From contig JNEM01010911.1 in assembly GCA_000697335.1 (NCBI GenBank), positions 1 through 24,424 on the forward strand: DNA of 24,424 bases. Reading direction: 5' to 3'. This stretch comes from Conidiobolus incongruus B7586. Its lineage: Eukaryota > Entomophthoromycota > Entomophthoromycetes > Entomophthorales > Conidiobolaceae. Of this stretch, positions 1 to 11,011 are shown piece by piece; within the stretch, counting starts at the first letter, position 1; each line of letters starts with the position of its first letter. The notes under the pieces are model-generated. The model made no database searches. It saw only the letters and a list, made by a program, of their open reading frames with translations, and was not told where the DNA came from. A program made the translations under genes and the position numbers.

Positions 1-507
1 TAGAAGTTTACCAAAAGTATAGCAAAAAGTTATTAATAATAAAAGAAACTATTAAATTTATATTATATATTTATTTTTATATATCATATATTCAAATGTT
101 TATTTATTTTTAATTGCAAAAAATTCCCATTATTAAAAATGTAGAGTAATAATAATAATAATAATTTCAACAGATTGTTATTTGAATATTAATTCTTATT
201 AATCTATTACATAATATTTGAAATAAATTACAATTTACTAATGAATTATTATAAAATATTATTAATTTTTTAGATTGATTAATATAATTTCAATCTGTAT
301 AATTTATTCAAAAGTTGGCATTAGATGGATGATTGAAGTACCATCAAATCATATGATAATATGGTATACTATACATAGTAATTATTAAATATAATTACAA
401 ATTATGATTTAATTATAGTATATATCCCATTATTTCTTATATTAATTTTTCAATTTTTCTAATCTATTAAATGATTTGAAAAGAGAGATTCATTACAAAC
501 TTTACCA

Positions 508-543
<36 letters not shown>

Positions 544-2529
544 TATTAGTGACATTATAATTTTTATTATCTCAATTTAGAAAATCTCAGTATTAACTAA
601 AATTGTAAAAGATAATCCAATTTAGAAAATTTTAATCTATAATAATAAAATTTATTAATTAATTAATATAGCAAAGAATTGAAAATAAAGATATATTTTA
701 ATATATCAAATTAATCTATTAACAATATCTATAAAGTAATAATTCTTATCAATTAATTTTAAGTCAATATAGTCAGCTTTAATATTTGCTAAGTAGTATT
801 AATTTCATTCGATTGATTCATATTTGCTGTTTAACAAGTGATAATTTTGGATTGAGTTGAATTTCAGATTGAGTATTGATTTGATGATAATGATCACTAT
901 TAACTTGGAAAAACTTAATAAGACCCCATGTGGAAATGACACTGATAAAATTTTATTTGCAAGTTTGTTTTAATAAGGTTGTCAAGTAACTGTAAATCTG
1001 TGTAAGAATGAAGTGCTTGCACTTTACATTGTACAAACTTTAATATGTAATTTTAACCAACATAATGCAGAATAAAGTATTTACTAATAAAAAAATTAAT
1101 TCAATTATATTTGGATAATTTTAATGATTAATTTTTATGTAGTTAAATCTCTAAAATTATTTTTCTATTTTTTTTTCGTTGAAGTATAATCTTAATATAG
1201 TAATAAAAAGCAAACAAATGATTAACTTCAATAATATTAGTATTGAATCAATTCAATGGCTGTAGTTTGTTATTTAACCTTTTTCATTGTTAACTATTAT
1301 CACTTTTATGATCTTCTAAATACGACTCTGATAATGATGTCATATAAGCGAAATTTCGAAGGGTCTATTAAATCATTATTACAATTCGCCAATTTGAACT
1401 TGCAAACGGTGAATATAAAATAATAAAGCTAGATAAAGTAATCATAGAACTAGAATACTTAATAACCCTGAAAGATTATCATAATATATGTAAAGTGTGA
1501 TTTTAATCCAATTGTTTTGACTAATTGTCAAAATGTTAAAATTTTAAATTAATCTCAAGTTGATATTACTTAATTTATCCAAATTATTAGAATTTTTTCT
1601 TCCTACTAACCATTCATCTGATTCACTTTATTAAACAAATGGTTCAGACGAAATATTACTAAATATCTAAAAATATGTACTTTTAAATCCTTAGGTTTAT
1701 TCTATTAATTATTATTGATGATATTGTGGATGTTTATTAATATTCCCATTATTTAGTAAGTTACACTTTTTTAACTCAGTGATAATTCCTATTATATAAT
1801 TTTAGTCTAATTCAAAATGAGCGAAATAATTTTAAAAATAAATCAACTATTGGAAAATTATAGTTCAACAAACATTTTGTAAATCATCAAATTTGCATTA
1901 TAAAAAATTAATTCAAATATCATAGAGAAACTAAATAAAATAACGATTATATTAAAAGATTTTCATTATTTTTAACAGTTTTACTCAATTCAGAATAAGT
2001 TAAAAGTGAGCTAAATTAATCCAATTACCATTGTAAAAGAAATAATTCAACTTAATTAGATAGAATTGGCGTATCGAAATTTAAAAGCTCACCTTGTTTT
2101 TCTGTAGTACAATGGAAGTGATAATTAACTGCCAACATGTCACCATTCCATTTTGTATTCAATCTCTTATGTTGTTATGACCAATTATCACTTGATCCTC
2201 TCTCACCTGCGGTCAGGTAAATAGTTTAGATTAAGTGTGAGTAGTTGATTCGATGATATAGTGACCAAATTTAATGCCATCTACACTTTGCTTCAACCAA
2301 CAAAGTCAATGCTTGAATTTAAGATATAAAAATAATTATGATTGAGCCAAATTCGTAGCTAACCAATCAGGTGCATTATTAACTTATCCACACCCATTTG
2401 ATTTCACTCCCTTAATTATCCCCAACAATAAAATAGACCGATTGCCATATTTAGTCATTCCACTAATCACCCAATCCCATCATCTCAAACTCTCTCAAAG
2501 TTTTGAATTTCTCTCAGACAAACATATGA
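1..2529. other. AT-rich intergenic flank, no gene seen
   Basis: No open frame of useful length and no RNA gene that I can recognise. The sequence is mostly A/T homopolymers and short AT repeats. Two slightly GC-richer patches stand out, about 800-1090 and about 2060-2330. In the first, one forward frame reads protein-like over roughly 90 codons but is interrupted by several stops, so it could be a gene relic or chance. The last 100 bases before the next gene are pyrimidine-rich and may be its promoter or leader. Confidence 0.6.
508..543. repeat. (ATT)12 microsatellite
   Basis: Twelve perfect copies of ATT. It lies in intergenic DNA with no nearby gene, and is the longest trinucleotide run in the window. 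Confidence 0.95.
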
Positions 2530-2537
2530 TATAAATA
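2530..2537 (+). promoter_or_regulatory. TATA-like element upstream of the adenylate kinase gene
   Basis: TATAAATA lies about 260 bases before the ATG at 2797, followed by a less AT-biased, C/T-rich stretch that could be the 5' untranslated region. In DNA this AT-rich such a match arises easily by chance, so the assignment rests on position and the change in composition downstream. Confidence 0.22.
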
Positions 2538-2796
2538 CTATCGACTAACTCTGGACTCACACAATTAGATTCGATTTTATATTTACTACATTCAGCAAGG
2601 CCAACAACAGCTATTAGCTTTACCAGCTTAATCTTCCACTAATTTTCCCTTTTCTCTTGATTACAAATCAACCGTTGCGCTTGGCTTAGTTCTGGATTTG
2701 GTTAATTCTATGTTCTAATACCTAGTCTCGATTGATTTTTGAATCTTTTTTAAAAACAACTGCATTTTCTATTGAATTACTAAAATCAAAATCAAA

Positions 2797-3825
2797 ATGG
2801 CTTTGAGACCTTCTTCTCCTGTTATGAAAAACTTTGTCCCTAGATGCTCTAACTATCTCCACTTGATGACTCATTCTGCCCCTCACAGTCCCATGCGCCC
2901 CTCTTCCCCCATCCCTAGCGCTGGACAAGGTTTAGTCATCCGTGGCCTCAACCTTATGAATCAAACTGTGAGCTTGGCTTCCTCTGCCTCTCACTCCCCT
3001 ATCAGCACCCCTCCTAATGAATTAGTCCACCACACTCCCATGTTCCCTCACTCTCACTTGAGAACTGAATGCTCTCTTTTTGATAGAGTTTGGAACAGAC
3101 TCACCTTAGCAAATCCCAAGCTTATGCACTCGATCCCATCGCGTCTTGTTTTCTTAATGGGAGCCCCTGGCTCTGGCAAGGGTACAGTCACCCCACACAT
3201 CATTCAAGCCAAGGGCATCACCAACGAGCCCATCTCGACGAGTTCCTTATTAAACACCCCTGAGATGAAGGAGATGATCAATCAAGGCCGTCTCATCGAC
3301 GATGAAACTGTGCTCGAGCTATTGATTTTGAAATTGAGCACCATGAACAAAGATTCCCCAGTGATTATTGATGGGTTTCCTCGAAGCGAGAATCAGGTGA
3401 ACTGTGTTTCTGCTTTGTACGAAATGATGCAGAAATTATCTGCTTACACTCACGCTCCAGTGCCCAAATTTGACATTATCGTTTTGCATGTTAACGCCGA
3501 TACGAGTATCGCTCGTCAAGCTCAAAGAGGTATCGATGCCAAATTGCACAACGAAGCCATCAGATCAGGCAAAAAGACTGGTGAATTAGTTGAGGAGCGT
3601 GCTACGGACTTCGACATCAACTTGATTAAAAAGCGCTACAATTGCTATGAAAGTGAAGTACATTCCCTCATGAGTCTTTCCAAGGTGTTCCCCTTCCACA
3701 TCCTCAACGCCGAAACCACGATAGAAAAAGTCGTGGATCAGATGTTGCCCATTTTTGACACAACTGTAGCTTCTCCTCCCCAATCCTCCATCCATCTTAA
3801 TGTCCCCCAATCCCAGCATCACTAG
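2797..3825 (+). CDS. Adenylate-kinase-family nucleoside monophosphate kinase with Ser/Pro-rich N-terminal extension
   Basis: A single uninterrupted exon of 342 residues. The kinase core begins near residue 115. The P-loop GAPGSGKG is at 122-129; an NMP-binding segment starts with ISTSSLL (146-152); DGFPR is at 192-196; the LID region follows RQAQRG (240-245) and ends in ERATDFD (267-273) with Arg280. Such enzymes move phosphate from ATP to a nucleoside monophosphate. Typical family members have 190-240 residues; this one carries about 113 extra N-terminal residues rich in Ser-Pro, His and Met (RPSSP occurs twice, HSP twice) and a 25-residue Ser/Pro tail. At the place where AMP kinases usually have S-x-G-D-L-L-R the sequence is STSSLLN, so the usual AMP-contacting Arg is absent and the true substrate is uncertain. 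The ATG sits in an A-rich context (AAAATGG) and is followed by strongly C-ending codons, unlike its neighbours, suggesting high expression. The stop is TAG. Confidence 0.85.
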   Translation: MALRPSSPVMKNFVPRCSNYLHLMTHSAPHSPMRPSSPIPSAGQGLVIRGLNLMNQTVSLASSASHSPISTPPNELVHHTPMFPHSHLRTECSLFDRVWNRLTLANPKLMHSIPSRLVFLMGAPGSGKGTVTPHIIQAKGITNEPISTSSLLNTPEMKEMINQGRLIDDETVLELLILKLSTMNKDSPVIIDGFPRSENQVNCVSALYEMMQKLSAYTHAPVPKFDIIVLHVNADTSIARQAQRGIDAKLHNEAIRSGKKTGELVEERATDFDINLIKKRYNCYESEVHSLMSLSKVFPFHILNAETTIEKVVDQMLPIFDTTVASPPQSSIHLNVPQSQHH

Positions 3826-4897
3826 ACCACTCACTAATAATTATCATACCACATATAATCTATTCAGACCATTATCTATATCTCAGTACAGTATTCATTA
3901 AAAACAATAATATATTTGGTATTGACAATTTTTCTAATTAATTTTATTAAATTGCTCGTATATCATACATACATCTTGGTCATTCTAACAATTTTGGGTA
4001 AAATTGAACTAATTACCACCGATTATGAATAAGTTCCCCTCAAATAATTAATAATATTGTATCATTAGTAATAGTCTCATCTTCTTAATAAATTCCTGTA
4101 AACTTTAATAATATAAAAAGTATTATTTTCATTATTCCAAATTTTTTAATTTATAGAAATTGAACATTTTTTAATCATGGATATCAAAAAAAAAATTTAT
4201 TTGACTCCACAATTATTGTTGAGTCCTTGATCAAATCCTCAATAACATTCAGGTTTAATTCAATTTTTTATATTCGGTAATACTTTATATTTAACAATAA
4301 CTTTGGGTAATTTTTTTATACAATGAATTATACCTTATAAGTTAATTTACATTATATTCTATTTATTTTAGATATATCCATATTTTTTTAGTATATTATT
4401 AATATTAATTAAATGAATAAAATATTTTTATTTATTAATAAAATTAAATAAATAAATATTATAAAAAAAAATAGATTAAAATTTATATTATTAAAAAATT
4501 TTATAATTTTATTTATAATTAATGAATATTAAATTAATTAATAAAAATAATATAAAAAAGTAACTTTTTTACTAATTAAATATAAGATTTAAGGTAATTT
4601 TCAAAAAAAGATAACTTCAAATTAATAAATGAATAATTATTTAAAAATAAAATGATAATATTAATTCAATAAAACACTTTATCTATTTATGAGAATAATC
4701 TTAATACAATATCCTTTATTGTTTATTTTGGGGGGTTTTAATTCAATTGAATTGTAGTAATAACGACGAAATATTATAACTATCAATTAATTTGAAATTT
4801 TGCTAAAATAGTGAATGGATCTATAGCAGTTGTTTATCTTTGACTAAGGGTGACAAGTGGTGAGTGAGGTGATAAATGTAATTTTAATAGTGCTCAA
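3826..4897. other. AT-rich intergenic DNA
   Basis: No gene found. Between about 4260 and 4680 the sequence is almost entirely A/T. From about 4800 it becomes less biased and protein-like in the frame leading into the RCC1 relic, but stops interrupt it, so I did not extend that gene leftwards with confidence. Confidence 0.6.
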
Positions 4898-5442
4898 ATG
4901 CTGAATTCGAACTCATCATCGCTTTATATTTGGTCAACTTGGTAATACACGAGATCATTCTGCTGTTATTAGGATAATTGGAAGTATTGAAATCAGTTAT
5001 TCATTATAGAGATTGGTACAGTTGCTTGCTTTCAGAATTAGGTGATGCGTATACATTTGGATGTAATAAGTATGATGAATTAAGCCTATTGGATCAAGAT
5101 TCTGAGCCCATCGATCCATCAGTGCCTAACTTGATAGAATTTGATACTGTGGATACAGATGTCATCACTGAGCGTATAGAATGCAGTCAACCTCATACAG
5201 TAGTCGTCAATAACTGGGGATTATTTGGGCCGTTGGCTGGAGTAAGTTTATCGTATTTATGATTTCATGATGACATCATCTAATCATTTATCACCAATAG
5301 ATCAATTCAGTCAACTTTTACTGAAGATTCTAGAAAAGTATTGACCAAGTTTGAAAAATTCCAAGTGTCAAATGATAAATTACAATTAATTAATATTCAA
5401 GCTTATAATGATTCAATATTTGTAAATTTAAAAGTTACTTAA
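4898..5442 (+). pseudogene. RCC1-repeat protein, 5'-truncated and frame-broken relic
   Basis: Pieces of an RCC1-type beta-propeller protein are spread over three frames. An ATG at 4898 starts a frame reading SSLYIW. The next frame (about 4923-5000) reads FGQLGNTRDHSAVIRII, the classic GQLG blade signature. A third frame, open from 4978 to 5241, reads SCLLSELGDAYTFGCNKYDE, again a typical blade, then a possible further WGLFG blade. A plausible intron (5242-5310, GTAAGT...TTCAG) joins it in phase to a 43-codon last exon ending in TAA at 5440-5442. Passing from blade to blade needs two +1 shifts that I could not explain by any GT-AG intron. RCC1 proteins normally have seven blades; about two to three are visible here. 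RCC1-family proteins act as Ran exchange factors or protein scaffolds, but a short relic cannot be assigned to either. It could instead be a functional gene with assembly errors. Confidence 0.45.
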
Positions 5443-7174
5443 AAGAAGGTTTATTAATATATTAGTAAGAAAAAAAATATAATTATATAAATTTTAATTA
5501 ATAAAAAAATATAGATTTTTTTTAAATATAATTCAATTTTATCAGATATTGTATACTAACTGTAATTTATATTTAAAGATGTAATGGAATTATTCAAATT
5601 ATTGATAAGTATTAAGTCTCTGAATAGTAATAATTAAAATATGAGTGACTCCAAGTAAGGTATTGTCTTTTATTGAACCAGCTTAATTTATCAAATAGTA
5701 TTAATTTTTTATTGGAATTTTTTTGTTTAATATATTAGAATTTTGTTATAAAGGTTATAATATTAATATATATGATAAAATAATTTATATTTATATTTAT
5801 ATTTTTATTTGTTTAATATTTATTTTCTCACTTTTAATTTTAATTAAATTCAAAAATTGATTAATAAATAGAAACTCTTTAAATATAATCACTTATGTTT
5901 TAATTTGATATAACTCTAAATATGTGTTGAATGATGAGTAATATCCAATTTTTAAAACATTATATTTAGATCATATTATGATAAATTAGCATTCCAATTT
6001 TTCTATATATATATATATATATATACATATATGTTTCTATATGTATATATTAATAATAAATAATATTTTTTCATTGAAATATATAAATTTAATAATTATA
6101 ACTTTCAATTTATATTGATTTAAATCTTTGTCCGAATTCAAGTCCTTGTTCAAAATAATAATAAAAACTGATTATTTAATAATATAATGATTATGGTAAA
6201 ATATTTCACTTTAATTTTAACTTAAAAAGATATTTTTCAGTGTATTATTTATTGATCTTATATTTTTTTTGTCTAAAAATAATTATGAATTGAAATTTAC
6301 CTAAAATTTTATCTTTTAAAAATATTTATTATTATTATTATTATTTATATTATTAAAAAATGAACCAACTTTGCTATAATAATTTAATACTAATATATTT
6401 TACAATACTCAATTTTCAATGATAATATTAACTTCAGGAGTAGATATTGAAAATACAATTAAGTAATTTTGATTATAATTTAGAATTGTATTAATAAAGC
6501 AATCTGATTAAATAATATTTTATATTACTCAATATCAAATAATAGAAATTTAAATTACTATTAGTTTTATTTTAAAAATTGTATTTTCAAGTATTTTCAA
6601 ATATTGAATATTTGATTTTATTTTAATATTTATTTGATTTTTATAGAGTTTTATTATAAATATCAAATTCACAATTTGACATTTATAATCAAATTTAGGT
6701 TATATATCACCTTTGATTTAATTATTATAATATATATTAATTTAATTTTTTTTCTATTTCTAATATATATTAAAAAATATAAATGATATATTCAATAACC
6801 TTATAATTAAAATAATTTTTCAAGATTTGTAAAACTATATTATTATTAAAAAAACATTTTTCAATCAAAATAATAATCTAATAATTATAACTGCATTGAA
6901 TATTAATGTCATAATGAATTGATGATATTTGTTATTTACTAATACTTCAGGTAAATAATTTTTTTTGAATAATGTCAAAAGAATTGATAAATAATAAATT
7001 TTATTAATTTTTAATATTCGTGAAAGTTGTTAAAAATCAATGTCAAGTAATTTACTATGGGATTAAATAATCACAATTATATGTTATATATTACTAAATA
7101 TTTACGATTCATATATGACAAATATTAAAATTACATAATTTAAATGCTTTAGAAGTTGCTGATCAAGTGTTAAA
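5443..7174. other. AT-rich spacer between convergent genes
   Basis: About 1.7 kb with no supported gene, dominated by A/T runs, TAT and ATT repeats. It separates the rightward RCC1 relic from the leftward WIP gene, so it must hold the 3' ends of both. No recognisable RNA gene was seen. Confidence 0.6.
6004..6025. repeat. (TA)11 microsatellite
   Basis: Eleven perfect TA units followed by a degenerate continuation rich in CATATATG and TATATG. A similar but shorter (AT)9 run lies at 8864-8881. Confidence 0.9.
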
Positions 7175-8243
7175 TTATATATAATGCGATAGAGGTTGGG
7201 GCGGTGGGAAATCGGTATGCGGTCTGAATGTCCAGCTTCCTTCTGTGTTGGGAGGATGGGCAGGTTGGACAAATTGCGCTGACACTGTTATACCTGAAGG
7301 TAGGATGCTGGCTCTATTCGATGTACCATTGGTGTGTGCAACTGATAAGCGCACTGAAGGTGGAGGTGGAGGTACTCGAGTTCTGGGAGCTGTTGAGGAT
7401 ACTGTTGGGGGTAGAGGGGGTGCCGGAGCAGGAGGTGGTGGGGGTGTAGGAGAGGGAGCATGATTGCGATTAGGTGGTGGGGGTGGTGGCTTGCGACCAG
7501 ATGGTGGTGGTGGAGGTGCACCTTTACGAGGCGGTGGAGGAGGAGGACCTCTCTTTGGTAATGAGGGAGCTGCAGAAGCTGGTGGTGGAGGTGCTCTATT
7601 TGGAGGAGGAGGAGGAGGAGCAGAATTTGTTGGTGGTGGAGGTTTAGCAGTTGGAATTGAAGGAACAGCAGGGGGTTTGAAAGTGGATGGTTTAACAGCT
7701 GATTGTGTAGGTACTTTGGGAACCGATGTAGGTGGTTTAGGTACAGACGAAGTTGAAGCGGCTGGAGTTGTGGGTTTTAAAGTTGGTGGTGTGAAAGTAG
7801 GACGAGATGGGCTAGATTCTATTAAAAAATTATTAGTATTTTGATGAATAAGTTTGAACTGAAATACCTGCTGAACTATCTCTTCCAGTATTTACACCAC
7901 CGCGGCTCTTGAGTTTTGGCATACCTCCAGCAAATAATCCTCCCAATCCTGGAGGTCCTCCTCCCATAGAAGGTGCCGAGCTTCCTCCTCCTCCGCCGCC
8001 TCCTACAGCAGATGGAGAAGAACCAGATGAAAAATCATTATTTTTAGGTTTATCTAAAATTGGCGCAGAGCGATCATTGGTCACTGTTTTCTTAAGTTTG
8101 GTACCCTTTTGAATAGAAGCTAAAAGGGCATTTCTGCTATTGTCAGCTTTTGATAATGGAGCGCTTTTACTCATTGCGGATGGAGGAGGTGGTCCAGGTG
8201 GAGGAGGAGCTCCGGGGGGTGGGGGAGGTGGTGGTACAGGCAT
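7175..8243 (-). CDS. WASP-interacting protein / verprolin (two exons)
   Basis: Exon 1 is 8243-7868 and exon 2 is 7818-7175. The 49-nt intron (GTATTT...TTAATAG) joins them in phase, giving 339 residues and a TAA stop. The order of parts is that of WIP: a polyproline start (residues 4-22, profilin-type), a WH2 actin-binding motif (36-63, with LKKT at 50-53 and TVTNDRSAPIL after it), a Gly-rich stretch, the WIP-typical GPPGLGGLFAGGMPKLKS (96-113), a long run of proline blocks, and a C-terminal WASP-binding segment SWTFRPHTDFPPPQP (320-334). WIP binds monomeric actin and chaperones WASP at the actin cortex. The vertebrate proteins are about 500 residues, so this is compact. The protein ends five residues after the proline core, lacking the basic stretch that follows in animal WIP. 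The exon 2 frame has no internal ATG, which makes it easy to overlook. No broken codons were seen, and both domain ends are intact. Confidence 0.9.
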
Positions 8244-8307
8244 ATTTAACTATTTACAATATTTTATTATTTTATTATTATTCAACCTATTTTTGATTAA
8301 TAAATTA

Positions 8308-8333
8308 TGATGAATGATGAATGATGAATGATG
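8308..8333. repeat. Period-7 tandem repeat (TGATGAA) upstream of WIP
   Basis: About 3.7 copies of TGATGAA, starting 65 bases upstream of the WIP start codon on the opposite strand. It may be a local slippage product or lie in the WIP leader; no known binding site was recognised. Confidence 0.8.
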
Positions 8334-9070
8334 GAGTAATTTCAAAGTAAATAATGAAATATCATTAATTATGGGAATTTTACAATGTAGTCTACTTTTG
8401 CGAATATTTTAATATTCATAATTGTTTCTACACAATTTTATAGTATTATATGAGCCGAAAATATTTTAATTAATGTATAAAGCCTTGAATTTAAGTGTCA
8501 ATAGTTCATAGGCTATGATAATTAACCAATAATAATTAAATATAGAATATTATTATAATTTATTTTTCAATTGTCACATAATTATTTTAATACAATAAAA
8601 AATTCAAACACAAAAAAATTAATATAATTTTGATTTTTAGCAATAAATTAATAGAATTAGCTAATAATATCTTCTAAGTTTATTATTTTATTTAGTTCAT
8701 ACAATATTTCTATATTTTATACGAATAGTTTTAAATTTCTAAAATTCTGAATTATCCAAGTCACACTTTTTTGAATTTTTTAAAATGTTTGAAACTATAA
8801 AGAAATCCCATAATAAAATTATTGATAAATTAAATAATTAAAGGTTGACATCCAAAAAGATGAATATATATATATATATATTAAAATATATTAATATTTA
8901 AAAAAGCTATTCATTTTTGATATTAATTAATTACTATAACTTCCAATTATTTATTTTTATTTTAAACTTAATAAATAAAAGATATTAAACTTAAACTAAC
9001 AGCTCAAAACTTTAGTAGACAATTTACAATAAATTTCATTTAATAATTATATTAATCAAATATATTAATT
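8334..9070. other. AT-rich divergent intergenic region
   Basis: No gene found. This is the shared upstream region of the leftward WIP gene and the rightward prolyl-tRNA synthetase gene, so promoter elements for both should be here. An (AT)9 run lies at 8864-8881. Confidence 0.55.
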
Positions 9071-10964
9071 ATGATGTATAATAGACTAGCATTCAAGTTT
9101 ACAAATTACCCAAATTAGCTCAAAGTTTAAAAGTAACGAGTAAAGTTAAATACTCCAGTTTATTTAGATCTCACGATTTGATGTTAAGAGCTGAATTAAT
9201 CAACCAAGTAATTAAACATTAGTAGTTAAATAATACTCATTTGTATTTAATCTCAATGGTCTAGTTCCGGTGCTTGCTCTTTATTACTCTTTGATTAACA
9301 TAATTTAAATAAGGTGAAAAAGATTATTGAGGAGGAGTTAAATGCAATTGGTAATTTAATAATAAAATTAATAAAAATGAAGGAAATTAAATGAATTTTA
9401 GATTGTCAGCAGTTAGAAATGCCCAATTTGAGTTCGAGTCAAAAGTGGAAACAGACGGGTAGATGGAATGATATGAAAGAAGTAAACTTATCAATCATAA
9501 CTTTCAGCTCATGATTAATGATATGATATGATATTGTTAATCAATTTGACAGATTGCAAAGGGAGTAAATTTTATCTAGCTCTCACTCACGAGGAAGAGA
9601 TCACGTATTTGGTTGGGAATTGATCCATAGCTATAAGAATTTACCTGTAAAAGCTTATCAGATAGGTAGTTCATTACATTAATATCATATCAACTACAAT
9701 CAATATGCTTTATTAGGTAACAAATTTCGCGATGAATTAAGACCACGCAGAGATCTTTTGAGAGGTCGTGAATTTCTCATGAAAGATTTGTATACTTTCG
9801 ATTCCAACATCGAAAGCGCTATGAAGACGTATAAGGAGGTGCAGAATGCTTACAAAAATATTTTCAATCGCATTGGTATCAGTTATAAGATTTGTGAGAC
9901 TCGTACTGGTTCTATTGGTGGTACTTTGTCCAATGAGTTTCACTACTTGTCACCAATTGGTGAGAATAAAATTTTGTCGTGTTTGAATTGTGGATATTCT
10001 GCTAATCAGGAAACTGCTAAGAGTGTTATTCCTAGCGGCGGCGAAGATTTGAATTCGTCTAATAATGGATCTAATAGTTATAGTATAATTGGAAATATTT
10101 TTCAATTTAATTGTCAATTATCATCTCAAGTGGAATATAATTTCATCAAGTTGAAGATAGAACCCAACACTGTGTACTGCATTTTAAGTAAAAAAAAGAT
10201 GTGAAGTCAATTGAATTCCAATTGAAAATCACATTCAAAAGGCTTATGGCATCACTACTTCGGATCAAGTTACTGACATTGGCCAAATCTAATTCATCGT
10301 TGATCCCTACTTCAAATCTAACAATATCAATGTAAAATCATCTAACCCTCAGTATATCAACCTCCACTTATCTCAAGCAGGGAATCATTGTCCCAAATGC
10401 ACTAAATTCAGCAATGAAATTCCTCTTGAAGAATTTAAAGCTATTGAGATTGGACATACTTTCTATTTAGGCACTAAATACTCAGCTCAAATGAATTCAA
10501 CGTTCAACTCATCCCAAGGTAAACTAGTTCCATTCGTTATTGGATGTTTCGGTATTGAAGTGAGTAGACTTTTACCAGCTGTTATCGAATGTTCTCATAA
10601 TAAGGATGGTGTTATTTGGCCCTATTCCATAGCTTCCTATAGATTATGTATTGTGCCAAATTTACCCAGGGGATTTCAACAGTCCGAATACACAAAAGTA
10701 GCTGAGAATATTGAGACACAATTGAAGCAAATCGATGCCTTGAAGGGCGAAGTGATCTTAGACGATCGTTATGACTTATTTGTGGGATCAAGGCTTAAAA
10801 ATTGCGACTTAGTTAGCTATCCTTTCGTCATCGTTATTAGCAAATCATTTAAGGCCGATGGCAAACTCCAATTATAGATTAGATCCAGTAGTGAAAAGCA
10901 TTTAGTAAATGTTGAAGAAATTGGGAACTATTTAAACAATCAAATCAAAAACTTAAGTTATTAA
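9071..10964 (+). pseudogene. Mitochondrial-type (bacterial-class) prolyl-tRNA synthetase, frame-broken
   Basis: The sequence follows mitochondrial ProRS from end to end. Homologous exons are: 9071-9207 (DLMLRAELI), about 9265-9350 (KVKKIIEEELNAI), 9402-9481 (CQQLEMPNLSSSQKWKQTG), 9553-9665 (KFYLALTHEEEITYL) and 9717-10964. The last holds motif 2 (GNKFRDE, then RGREFLMKDLYTFD), the IGHTFYLGTKYS segment, motif 3 and the anticodon-binding domain (GEVILDD, SYPFVIV). The enzyme would charge mitochondrial tRNA-Pro. Against function: in-frame TAA at 9296, a frame slip near 9612, a +1 slip at the A8 run 10190-10197, in-frame TGA at 10212, TAA at 10290 and TAG at 10875. Two splice junctions (9207/9265 and 9481/9553) do not keep phase. 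Conserved residues have also changed: GPTHEE reads ALTHEE, and motif 3 has GIE where GIG or GLG is usual. Stops plus changed catalytic-site residues favour a pseudogene over sequencing error. The first ATG pair (9071, 9074) begins a presequence-like MMYNRLAFKF. Confidence 0.72.
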
Positions 10965-11011
10965 TTTAATAAACAGTTTATTTTTATTTAATTTTATTCC
11001 TAATAAAACTA

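Noticed and set aside
800-1090. A gene relic containing pieces such as NEVLALYIVQTLICNFNQ, perhaps with a 15-nt intron (GTTTGTTTTAATAAG).
   Set aside because: Other introns here are 45 nt or more, several stops remain upstream, and no family is recognised; the frame may be chance in a slightly GC-richer patch.
7228-7844. Forward-strand Gly-rich ORFs over the WIP gene.
   Set aside because: They are the antisense shadow of proline codons; the minus strand gives a complete WIP domain order and correct splice phase.
9600-9640. A 26-nt intron (GTATTT...CCATAG) that would fix the frame slip in the ProRS THEE exon.
   Set aside because: It would remove about ten conserved residues and is far shorter than every other intron in the window.
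10190-10197. Programmed +1 frameshift at an A8 run in ProRS.
   Set aside because: The gene has other stops and slips at sites without a common slippery motif, so a single recoding signal cannot rescue it.
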